A stretch of DNA of 8,586 nt from Clostridia bacterium. GTDB lineage: Bacteria > Bacillota > Clostridia > Oscillospirales > CAG-272. The translations under genes were made by a program, and so were the position numbers. Positions 1 through 7,800 of the stretch are shown here, piece after piece. The stretch lies in NCBI GenBank assembly GCA_017416885.1, contig JAFQAM010000144.1, forward strand, positions 1-8,586, written 5' to 3'. The notes beneath the pieces are model-generated. The model was not told where the DNA came from and ran no database searches. It was given only the letters and a program-made list of their open reading frames with translations. Position 1 is the first letter of the stretch. Every line of letters starts with the position of its first letter.

Positions 1-604
1 ATGCTTCTGCGCTGATAAGACTTACATTTGCAGGTATTTTAATAGCTTTAAGCGAAGTGCAATCTCTGAACGCAGCAGTACCGATTGATTTTAATGCAGA
101 CGGTAATCTGATTTCCTCAAGGCTTATACAGCCCTCAAATGCTGATGAACCTATTTCTCTTACATCGTTTCCAATAATCACCGTTCTTAATTCTGTGCAG
201 CCAATGGCTATCGAAGCACCAACTGAGGTTACGCCGCTACCAAGCCTTAAGCTTCTTAAGCTTGTATTATAAGCAAATGCAGTAACGCCAACTCTTGTAA
301 CCGAGTCGGGAACCGATATCGCGGTAAGACTGCTGCAATTTGAAAATGCGTAGGAATCAATTGTTAAAAGAGTGTTAGGGAAGGATACGCTTTTTAAGGA
401 CTCACAATGAGCAAATGCTCTTGGACCGATATAAGTAACTCCCTCTGGAATTACAATTTCCTCTAATGATGTACAGCCTAAAAACGCGCTTGCGCCGATT
501 GAAATCAGCTCGTTTGGAAATGTAACGCTTTTTAATGTATCGCAATACTGAAATGCGCATTCCTTAATTTCTGTATAGCTGTTAGGAACAATAAAATGCT
601 CTAA
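1..604 (-). repeat. BspA-type leucine-rich repeat array (LRR_5), 23-residue units
   Basis: Residues 620-820 of the TIR protein form eight complete 23-residue units (starting at 620, 643, 666, 689, 712, 735, 758 and 781) and the first 17 residues of a ninth, with no insertions. The pattern is LxxIxxPxxVxxIGxxAFxxCxS, for example LKSVTFPNELISIGASAF. In DNA the period is exactly 69 bases, although the copies have diverged. Units 6 and 7 have Gly in place of the usual Pro, and unit 5 has Asn for Cys. This is the right-handed LRR type of bacterial surface proteins such as BspA, where it binds proteins or host matrix. The array runs off the left edge, so the repeat count is a minimum. Confidence 0.93.
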
Positions 605-2461
605 CTTAAGCTTTTGAATTCCCGCTGACCAATTTCCAAGCGTAATTAGCCTGTAGCCTGCATAGACATCAGATCTTTCATCAAAGCCAATAAGCTTTAG
701 CTTTTCATATACCTCGCTATATTTTCCGTTTGATACGAGCCTATTAATATAAGGAAGGACTAATGCTTGATTTTCCTCAAGCAGCTCCTCACTGTCTTTA
801 AAGCCGCCAAGCTCCTTCAAAACAGAGCAGGCCAATTCATAGTTGCCCTCATCTATATAATTTAATGCTTCATTGTAGCGTTTATTTCTTGTTACAAAGG
901 AGCTGATTAAAATCACACCGACAATTATTGCAATTACACAAAGAGAAGAAGCAGCTGCAATGAAAGCGTACTTTTTCGCAATTCTTTTCCGTTCAGCCCA
1001 CATTTTTTCAGTCTTTATGCGATTTTCCTCTGCTATTCGTTCCTTTTCAATCCGTTCATTTTCTTCCTTGATTTTAATTTCCTCAATTTTTCCTTCGCAC
1101 ATATTGATATATGTGTGTGATTCCTTATAATCACCAAGAGAAGAAAAAGCTTCAATAGCAGCATCAAGCTCATTTATTTTGCTTGAATGATAGAGATAAA
1201 GCGCTTTTTCGTATAATGCTTCCTTACGCTTTTCCTCATTTCTTTTCTTTATCGCTTCATTATAGCCCTTTAGCTCATCAGAGAGGGAGGGAGAAGCAAA
1301 GCGAAGCGCTTTCTGATAATTTTTGTTATCGTAAAATACATCGTTACAGTTAATAAGCTCATTTTGATTTTTTATATGCAAATCCGCAAGAAGCTTGCAA
1401 ACATACGCCTCTGCATTTTCGGGATCCTGATTAAGCACAAGCTCACAAAGCTCATCTGCGCGCTCAAACTCCTCATCCTCAAGGAACATATGTATTCGCT
1501 TCAGAAGCGGCTCAATACTGCCGAACGATACAGTATTTGTGGTTTTTGCTTCTTGCTTAGCTTCTGTACCGTCATCTAAAAGCTTTCTGACGCCGCGGAT
1601 TAAATCCTGCATAAAGCCAAGTCTTGATATATCCTGCGCCTGTAAATGGGAAAACTCCTCAGGCATATCGTAAGGATCCATATCCTTATATGCGGGAATA
1701 AGAGTCTTTTTAGCTCCGCCCTTGATTAAAGCAAGATAACGGCTCCATTCATTTTTTACCCATACCGCATTAAAATGCTCAGGCCTTGTGCCAAGAACAA
1801 TCATTACTTTTGCAGAGTGTAGCGCGGCAAAAATATAAGGCTCATATGCTATTCCCAATTTATCCTCTAAGGTGATTTTTGAAAAGAAAACCTTAAAGCC
1901 CTCGCGGCTTAGCTCGTGATAAAGCTCCGTCGCAATAACACTGTCAGGAGTTCTTTTTCCGCTTGCATCTGTTTCCTTATAGCAAATAAATACATCAAAC
2001 GGCTCCTCCCTTTGAGAAATATCAAGAAATCGCTTTTGTATTTCATTTATAATAGAAGCCTCATCCTCGTAAATCTGCCTTTGACTGTTATCCGCATAAT
2101 GTAGCGCCGACTTGTAATCCTCATCATCATAAATTGATGTAAATTGCGCGCGATTTACAGTAGGAACTCTTTTGTGATTTGTGGGATCCTCAACATATTC
2201 AATTCCGTAACGGCAGAGAACAATGGACCAATACGCCTCGGCATCGGTATTATCCTCATTGAGAATAGCCTCATAAATTCCCATCGCCTTATCAAAATTA
2301 TTGTTGCGACGGAAATGATTTGCTCTGTCATAAAGATTTGCTTTTCGCTCATCGTCAAGCCGCGGTAGTGATTGCTTTGTACCGCAGTATTCACAAACCG
2401 TCACAGATTGATTTTCAATTTGTAAGGAGCCACCGCAAATCTTACATTTAAAAAGTGTCAT
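1..2461 (-). CDS. Membrane-anchored zinc ribbon-TIR-leucine-rich repeat protein (partial, C-terminus beyond left edge)
   Basis: The frame is open from the ATG at 2461 to base 1 with no stop, giving 820 visible residues. A TAGGAG ribosome binding site (2470-2475) supports this start. Domains in order: zinc ribbon (Cys6-x2-Cys9 and Cys23-x2-Cys26); TPR-like helices (about 40-80); TIR domain (about 152-275) opening with PFDVFICYKETD, containing LEDKLGIAYEPYI and ending in WVKNEWSRYL; TPR-like helices (about 310-390); a helical YKDS-type motif (GDYKES, about 442-448); charged coiled coil (458-495); one membrane segment (499-523); a second YKDS-type motif (GGFKDS, 552-557); then 23-residue BspA-type repeats from 620. 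Glu207 aligns by eye with the catalytic Glu of NAD-cleaving TIR domains such as SARM1 Glu642, so NAD hydrolysis or signal-nucleotide synthesis is possible; this is inference. Five basic residues just before the membrane segment against three just after suggest N-in/C-out. Similar zinc ribbon-TIR proteins are common in gut Clostridia, but their role is unknown to me. Co-transcription with the upstream RHH gene is likely. Confidence 0.93.
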   Translation of the reverse strand, partial: MTLFKCKICGGSLQIENQSVTVCEYCGTKQSLPRLDDERKANLYDRANHFRRNNNFDKAMGIYEAILNEDNTDAEAYWSIVLCRYGIEYVEDPTNHKRVPTVNRAQFTSIYDDEDYKSALHYADNSQRQIYEDEASIINEIQKRFLDISQREEPFDVFICYKETDASGKRTPDSVIATELYHELSREGFKVFFSKITLEDKLGIAYEPYIFAALHSAKVMIVLGTRPEHFNAVWVKNEWSRYLALIKGGAKKTLIPAYKDMDPYDMPEEFSHLQAQDISRLGFMQDLIRGVRKLLDDGTEAKQEAKTTNTVSFGSIEPLLKRIHMFLEDEEFERADELCELVLNQDPENAEAYVCKLLADLHIKNQNELINCNDVFYDNKNYQKALRFASPSLSDELKGYNEAIKKRNEEKRKEALYEKALYLYHSSKINELDAAIEAFSSLGDYKESHTYINMCEGKIEEIKIKEENERIEKERIAEENRIKTEKMWAERKRIAKKYAFIAAASSLCVIAIIVGVILISSFVTRNKRYNEALNYIDEGNYELACSVLKELGGFKDSEELLEENQALVLPYINRLVSNGKYSEVYEKLKLIGFDERSDVYAGYRLITLGNWSAGIQKLKLEHFIVPNSYTEIKECAFQYCDTLKSVTFPNELISIGASAFLGCTSLEEIVIPEGVTYIGPRAFAHCESLKSVSFPNTLLTIDSYAFSNCSSLTAISVPDSVTRVGVTAFAYNTSLRSLRLGSGVTSVGASIAIGCTELRTVIIGNDVREIGSSAFEGCISLEEIRLPSALKSIGTAAFRDCTSLKAIKIPANVSLISAEA

Positions 2462-2478
2462 TTAATTATCTCCTATGG

Positions 2479-2676
2479 CTATTTTTCGTCAGAATCAATC
2501 TGAATATTTTCAATAGAAAATGATAAGCACTTTATAATGATTTCATTTCGTGTGCGACCTGTTTGATTAGCAATTTCGTCAAGACTTTCAATCATATCGT
2601 TTGGAAGCCTTACAGAAACCACCGATGAATCCCCACGGAATTTCTTTGATGATATAATAAGTTTTTTTTCAGACAT
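2479..2676 (-). CDS. Ribbon-helix-helix (CopG/Arc-type) transcriptional regulator
   Basis: A 65-residue protein with the classic ribbon-helix-helix layout: a basic N-terminal arm (1-16), a DNA-contacting strand SVVSVRLP (about 18-25), helix A (about 26-39) beginning NDMIESLDEIA, a turn at TGRTRNE (39-45), and helix B (about 44-57). Such proteins dimerise through the strand, which enters the DNA major groove. A GAGGTG ribosome binding site lies 7 bases upstream of the ATG. The gene ends 17 bases before the TIR gene, with that gene's ribosome binding site in the gap, so the two are almost surely one transcript. Its own promoter is full of inverted TGTA/TACA motifs, suggesting autorepression. 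The acidic tail is only about eight residues, which argues against a long toxin-wrapping antitoxin tail. It is either the dedicated regulator of the TIR protein or, less likely, an antitoxin-like partner. Confidence 0.88.
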   Translation of the reverse strand: MSEKKLIISSKKFRGDSSVVSVRLPNDMIESLDEIANQTGRTRNEIIIKCLSFSIENIQIDSDEK

Positions 2677-2687
2677 ATATACACCTC

Positions 2688-2741
2688 ACTATAATTGTAG
2701 TTTTTACATTACAAATTGTAACACAAATGTAGTATATTTGT
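2688..2741. promoter_or_regulatory. Candidate operator: cluster of inverted repeats over the RHH promoter
   Basis: Three inverted repeats lie in 54 bases: ACTATAATTGTAGT (2688-2701, one mismatched pair), TTACAAATTGTAA (2709-2721, perfect six-base arms around one A) and ACAAAT/ATTTGT (2723-2728 and 2736-2741). A TGTA(A/G) motif recurs at 2696, 2717 and 2728, spaced 21 and 11 bases, close to whole helical turns, which suits RHH dimers binding side by side on one DNA face. The reverse motif TACA occurs at 2705 and 2710. The region is very AT-rich, so some of this symmetry may be chance. That it is the operator of the adjacent RHH protein is inference. Confidence 0.5.
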
Positions 2742-2744
2742 CAA
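2715..2744 (-). promoter_or_regulatory. Sigma-A-type promoter of the RHH-TIR operon
   Basis: On the minus strand a perfect -35 TTGACA (2739-2744) is followed after 18 bases by a -10 TACAAT (2715-2720, five of six consensus). Transcription would begin near 2708, leaving a leader of about 30 bases before the RHH start codon. The -10 element lies inside the perfect inverted repeat TTACAA-A-TTGTAA (2709-2721), so a bound repressor would block it. Predicted by eye. Confidence 0.65.
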
Positions 2745-2761
2745 TATATTTTACAAAAATT

Positions 2762-2823
2762 CTCAAAAAATAAAAAAAGAGGCATTAAAATACAAGCAAA
2801 AAGCTGTATTTTAGCCTCTTTTA
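2762..2823 (-). terminator. Rho-independent terminator of the two-component operon
   Basis: A long hairpin begins about five bases after the kinase stop codon. AAAAGAGGC at 2775-2783 pairs with GCCTCTTTT at 2814-2822, and an inner TAAAATACA/TGTATTTTA stem closes on a loop near 2795-2803, with small bulges. On the minus strand it is followed by seven T, A, then six T (complement of 2765-2778), which makes a strong terminator. The plus-strand side has only a short T run. Confidence 0.85.
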
Positions 2824-2827
2824 CTAC

Positions 2828-3919
2828 TTAAATAGGAAGAAAAAGAGTAAAGCAAACCGTTTTATTTTCGCTTTTAACCTCTATTGTACCGCCGTGCAAA
2901 TCCATAATTCTTTTTACAATAGCAAGTCCTATACCGTTGCCCATAGATGAATGAGACTCATCACCTTGATAAAATTTATTGAAAATCTTGCTCTGTGCTT
3001 CCTTAGAAATTTCATAGCCGTAATTTGTAATTGAAAACTCAAAAACATCATTTTCGCACCTTGCAAAAATATCAATTGTACCGTTATCAAGCGAAAACTT
3101 AATTGCGTTGTCAAGAAGATTTATAAATACCTGCTTTAAAAGCTCCTCGTTAGCCTTAACAGTGTATTCATCAAAATCCAAATTGAAATCAATATTCTTT
3201 TTTGACCACTTGTTTTCTAAAAGCAAAATACAGGAACGGATTTGCTCCGAAACATTGTATTCCGTAAGATCATACAAAAGAGAAGTGTTCTCAATTTTTG
3301 TTAAATTCAAAACATTTGTCGCCATAGCAGAAAGACGCATAGACTCCTCCTCAATGGCGCTTAAATACTGCTCCCTCTCATCCTCTGTCAAATTGCCTTT
3401 TTTAAGCAGCTTCGCAAAGCCGTAAATTGAAACGATAGGCGTTTTGAATTCGTGAGAAAAATTATTAATAAAATCGCTTCTTAATAGCTCCGTGTTTTGC
3501 AGCTCGTTAGCAAGCTTATTAAAGGTGTCCGTCAAATCCCTGAAGCAAGGAATTCTGCCGATAAGCTCATTGGGAATTAATCTTGAAGCAAAATCGCCGG
3601 AGGCCAAATCGTTAATTTTATTAATCAGCTTGTTAATTGGCTTTAATGCAAGCCTGCTTATTACATAAGAGAATATGCCGCCAACGACAATTATAAATAG
3701 AGACATATACATTATTGCCTGCGAGGCATCAATCTGTCCCTCATTCTTATCTACAATGCCCGTATTAGCAAAAATCATAAGAGCCAAGGCTGATAACGCA
3801 AATGTAGCAATAAAAGCTATATACACAATGAAGGCGAGAGAAAAGGTTAAATTGTTTTTCTCTTTTCTTGCTTTAGCCTTATCCCTGTACCTTGCTTTGT
3901 CAAATTTTAATTTTTTCAT
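2828..3919 (-). CDS. Membrane sensor histidine kinase (HAMP-HisKA-HATPase)
   Basis: A 363-residue two-component kinase that should autophosphorylate on His156 and pass the phosphate to the response regulator encoded just upstream. After a highly basic N-terminus (1-22) there are two membrane segments (about 28-51 and 69-91) separated by only about 17 residues, then a HAMP linker (about 91-143), HisKA with the H box NFSHEFKTPIVS (153-164), and HATPase_c with the N box QVFINLLDNAIKFS (263-276), F box FNKFYQGD (313-320) and G2 box GNGIGLAIVKR (327-337). In the G1 box the usual adenine-contacting Asp appears to be Asn299 (ITNYGYEI), a variant also seen in apparently working kinases. The tiny outside loop means little room for ligand, so it probably senses the membrane or a partner protein. 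Its ATG overlaps the regulator's TGA by four bases. The signal is unknown. Confidence 0.95.
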   Translation of the reverse strand: MKKLKFDKARYRDKAKARKEKNNLTFSLAFIVYIAFIATFALSALALMIFANTGIVDKNEGQIDASQAIMYMSLFIIVVGGIFSYVISRLALKPINKLINKINDLASGDFASRLIPNELIGRIPCFRDLTDTFNKLANELQNTELLRSDFINNFSHEFKTPIVSIYGFAKLLKKGNLTEDEREQYLSAIEEESMRLSAMATNVLNLTKIENTSLLYDLTEYNVSEQIRSCILLLENKWSKKNIDFNLDFDEYTVKANEELLKQVFINLLDNAIKFSLDNGTIDIFARCENDVFEFSITNYGYEISKEAQSKIFNKFYQGDESHSSMGNGIGLAIVKRIMDLHGGTIEVKSENKTVCFTLFLPI

Positions 3920-4590
3920 TTATTCTTAACCGCCTTATATCCAAGACCTCTTACCGACTCAATGGAAAATTCATCCCAGCCCTCAAATCTTTTACGAAGC
4001 CTTCCAATATGTACAGTCACCGTTTCCCAGCCTGTTTCACAGTCAGCTCCCCAAATTTCATCCATAAGCTGAATTCTTGTAAAAATCTTATTCGGATAGG
4101 AAAGGAGCTTATATAAAAGCAAAAATTCCTTTTGCGGTAGCTCCTGCATTTCATCGCCCTTGGTAACAGTAAGCGAATCATAGTCAATTATAACATCGCC
4201 AACTACAATTCTATGCTCGCTTGCAATCTTAGCGCGTCTTAAAAGAGCTCTGATTCTTAATAGCATTTCTTCCTCATCAATAGGCTTAGTCATATAATCA
4301 TCAGTGCCCACAATAAAGCCTCTGTGCTTATCCTGAGGCGATTGCTTAGCCGATACCATAAGTATAGGCAAATTGTTCTGACTCTCTCTTAATAGCTTTG
4401 TAAATTCATATCCGTCCATTTTCGGCATCATTATATCAAGCACAACCAAATCAATATGGTTTTTATCCATAGCCTCAAGCGCTTCATATCCGTTAGCTAC
4501 GCAAATAGCCTTGTATCCCGCATTTTCTAAAACTGCCTTAAGCAGCATTCTTGTATTTTTATCGTCATCCGCCACAAGTATATTAAACAT
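3916..4590 (-). CDS. OmpR/PhoB-family response regulator
   Basis: A 224-residue regulator with an N-terminal receiver (about 1-120) and a C-terminal winged-helix DNA-binding domain (about 128-222). Receiver residues are all present: acidic Asp8/Asp9/Asp10, phosphoacceptor Asp52 in VVLDIMMPKMDG, switch Ser80 and Lys102 in MTKPID. The DNA-binding domain shows the typical VTVHIGRLRKRFE recognition region and the VRGLGYK wing near the end. A GGGGGAG ribosome binding site sits 8 bases before the ATG at 4590. It is first in a two-gene operon with the kinase, joined by an ATGA overlap that implies translational coupling. It diverges from the lipoprotein gene at 4804, a plausible target because the 213-base gap holds both promoters. 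No clear tandem operator for it was found. Confidence 0.96.
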   Translation of the reverse strand: MFNILVADDDKNTRMLLKAVLENAGYKAICVANGYEALEAMDKNHIDLVVLDIMMPKMDGYEFTKLLRESQNNLPILMVSAKQSPQDKHRGFIVGTDDYMTKPIDEEEMLLRIRALLRRAKIASEHRIVVGDVIIDYDSLTVTKGDEMQELPQKEFLLLYKLLSYPNKIFTRIQLMDEIWGADCETGWETVTVHIGRLRKRFEGWDEFSIESVRGLGYKAVKNK

Positions 4591-4657
4591 TTAAGTCTCC
4601 CCCAAAAAGTTATGTCTATTTGAATATACACTCCAAGCATAAATTTAATATAAACAA

Positions 4658-4686
4658 ATTTTACCACACATTAGAGAAAAAATCAA
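4658..4686 (-). promoter_or_regulatory. Predicted promoter of the response regulator-kinase operon
   Basis: On the minus strand, TTGATT (4681-4686) and TAAAAT (4658-4663) are separated by exactly 17 bases, upstream of the response regulator with a leader of about 60 bases. Each box is one or two bases off the sigma-A consensus. The surrounding DNA is AT-rich, so other pairings are possible. Confidence 0.5.
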
Positions 4687-4736
4687 ATATAAATTAACTG
4701 TTAGCAATAAAAGGAAAAAGGCTCACTGTATATAAC

Positions 4737-4765
4737 TTGACAAAAAAACGCAGCGGTGCTATAAT
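4737..4765 (+). promoter_or_regulatory. Perfect-consensus sigma-A promoter of the lipoprotein gene
   Basis: TTGACA (4737-4742), a 17-base spacer and TATAAT (4760-4765) match the consensus at all twelve positions and at the optimal spacing. Transcription should start near 4772. An AAGGAG ribosome binding site follows at 4790-4795, eight bases before the ATG at 4804. Together they predict strong expression unless repressed. Confidence 0.88.
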
Positions 4766-4803
4766 AATTTTAATAAATTAGAGTAATATAAGGAGAACGA
4801 TAT

Positions 4804-7800
4804 ATGAAGAAAAACATATTAAAGCTTTTATTTTTGATTGTAATCGTCATTAGCGCATTTGCGCTGTTTTCCTGTGCTTCCTATGAATACACAGTTAAAT
4901 ATTATAATGAAATGCCTGACGGTACATATGTGGAGCAGCATATAGAAAAGCAAACCACAAAAGACACAGTGCTGAATTTTCAACCGCCTGAAAAGGAGCA
5001 TTACACTGTAAACCGCGAAAAAAGCAAGCTAACGGCAGATTTTTCCACACAAACTGATGTTGTAATCGAGGTTTACTATAATGCAAACCGCTATAATGTC
5101 ACATTTGATATAGGAGAATTAAAGCTTGTAAGCGGTGATTTAACTCAATCCGTATTTTACGGACAGGGAGCGACAGCACCAACTGTAGAAAGCACAGATA
5201 AAGCAAAGCTTGTAAAATGGGATGTAGCTTTTGATAAGGTAGAAGGCGATATTACCGTAAAAGCAGTATGCGATACAAATGCAAAGGTAAATATTTACCA
5301 CAAAATTGAAGGAGCTGACGGCAATTACGAAACAACCCTAAAGGACACTATCACAGTTGATGCAAGCAAGGGCGCATATACCTATGAACCGTCTGAGCTT
5401 AACCATTATACAGTTAATAACGGTGAAAGCATACTCACTTGTACACCAAGCATAAATAAAGAAGCTTCAATTACTGTTTGCTACGATAGAGCTATATATA
5501 ATGTTAAGTTCCAAATCTCAGGGCTTGATCTTTCAAGCGGCGAGGTGGAGCAAAGCGTAAAATACGGAGATAAGGCAATAGCACCAATCCTATCTAATAA
5601 CGATAAATGCGAATTTGTTAAATGGGATAAGGATATAACAAAGGCAATTGAAGGCGATACAGTGTTTACCGCAGAGGTCAATTCAGATGCGAAGGTAACT
5701 GTAAGCATTTACCGTGAAAATTCCAAGGGCGAATTTTTACTTTATGATACAATTGAATCCACACAGGATGCAAGATTAGGTAGCTATACATACAAAGCAT
5801 CAGAGCAAGAGGGCTATACCTTTGATAAGGACAGCAGCACAGTCGAAGCAAATCTTGTTGTGAACGGAGAGTATGAGATAACCGTTTATTACAAAATTAA
5901 TTGGTACAGTGTTAAGTTTAACATAAATGAGCTTGACTGCGTATCAGGCGAGTTAGAACAGAAAATAGCATACGGAGAGGGAGCTGTGGCACCACAGGTT
6001 GCAAACACCTCAAAATATGCATTCGTAAAATGGGATAAAGCGTTTGATACTATTACAGGCGATATAACAATTACCGCCGTAACAACCACTGACGCACCTG
6101 TTAAGATTATAATTTATAAGGAAAGCTTAAACGGAGAATACAGTCAGGATAGCGAAAAAACCGTATATGCAGATACATCTAAAAATGAATATACATATAC
6201 ACCGCCATCAGTTTCAAATCATACCTTGAATAACGAAAAAAGCACATTAACCGTTACACCTGATATTTTAAATATTCAGACAATATCTGTTTACTATGAT
6301 TTAGCAAGATTAAAGGTTACATTTAATATAGGAAGCCTCGACCATATTGGAGGTGGCGACCTTGTTCAATATGTACCGTACGGTGGCTCAGCGGTAGCTC
6401 CGGAGGTTAGCGGAACAAGAACAGCAGCATTTAAAAATTGGAATAAATCATTCAATAAAATAACTGCAGAAACAACAGTAAACGCAGTAACAACCAGTGA
6501 CGCAACCGTAAAGATTGTATATTATCTTGAAAGTCTTGAGGGCGGATATGTTGAGGGCGAAACCAAAGCATTAACAGTATCAGCATTACCTGAAACCTAT
6601 ACGCACGCACCAATGGCTAAAACAGGATATACAATTAATAATACCTATGGTAATAGCTCTTGCCCGCTTTATGCAGGCAGGGAGGAAGTAATCAATATTT
6701 ACTACGACCTAAAGCGATATACAGTAACCTTTGTTTATGAGGGACTTACATTATCAAGCGGAGACGCAGTGCAAACGGTTGCACACGGAGGCTCAGCAAT
6801 CGCTCCAATATTAACCAACTCACTTACTGTTGTATTTGATAGATGGGATAAGAGCTTCGATAATATAACCTCAAATTTAACAGTTACCGCAATAAGTGAG
6901 CATTATACTCCAATCTATACACGAACAGACCTTGAACGCATTGAGTTAGACTTAGGTGCAAACTACATTTTAGCCGATGACATCAATTTAAATAGCGGAC
7001 TTTGGACACCTCTTGGCACATTTACAGGAAAGCTTTTAGGTAACGGGCATATAATCACCGGTGTTCATTTTTCGGGCCAAAATGAGGTGGGCTTATTCTC
7101 TAATAATAAAGGAATTATCGACGGCGTAACCTTAAAGGATTGTTCAGTGCAAGCATCAATTACTAACAGTAATAGCTGGATGATTTTAAGCTCGTTTTTG
7201 GCATATAAGAACAACGGAACAATTAAAAACTGTCGCATTATCGGTGCAAATAGCTTTAGCTATGCGTTTAAATGCTCACAGGAAATAGGCTGCTATTCCG
7301 ATGCTGCATTTACTCACTTTAATTGGACAAATAACTTCCGTGCAGGTGCATATTCCTGCTATAACAACGGAGTGATAGAGAATAGCACTATTGAAGGCAC
7401 ATTAAATTTCAGTATTTCTGCCGATATCTATTATAAGTTTAATACTTGGCTATACACAAATGTAGGCTCAGGTAGCTTTACAATCAATGCAAACGGACAG
7501 TTTGGCGGCTTCTGCGCAGAGAACAACGGTGATATACTGCAATGCAGAAGCACAGCTGCAATTAAATCATATAGCTATGCAAAATCTGTTTCTGAAACAG
7601 GCGGAAGCGGAAGAAATGATGTCTATGCATATACAAATGTTACATTTGGCACAATAGCTGCAATTAACAATGACACTATTGACCGTTGTGAAACATTAGT
7701 AGGCATATTGGACAGTAGCTCAGTAAGCACCAACTGCAGTGAAGCCCATGCCAGAAATAATGTAACCACAGACAGCGCACAGTATAAAACACTTGTTGGC

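Noticed and set aside
1..604. The evenly spaced similar segments as a CRISPR array.
   Set aside because: The repeats are coding, in frame and diverged, with no constant repeat separated by unique spacers; they translate to BspA-type LRRs.
2155..2394. A minus-strand 79-codon open frame overlapping the start of the TIR gene.
   Set aside because: It is a shifted-frame shadow of the TIR gene. It has no recognisable domain, and the TIR frame is clearly coding with an intact zinc ribbon.
2479..2676. Calling the RHH gene an antitoxin of a standard type II toxin-antitoxin pair.
   Set aside because: The partner is a large multidomain membrane protein, not a small toxin, and the RHH protein lacks a long C-terminal toxin-binding tail. 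It is kept only as a possibility under findings.
3108..3425. A plus-strand 105-codon open frame opposite the histidine kinase.
   Set aside because: It is antisense to the conserved HisKA/HATPase region, has no ribosome binding site or domain, and is explained by the codon pattern of the kinase.
4640..4790. ATAAATT and TAATATA motifs repeated near 4640 and 4772 as possible response-regulator sites.
   Set aside because: The spacing between the two motifs differs and such words are expected by chance in DNA this AT-rich; they are not tandem direct repeats.
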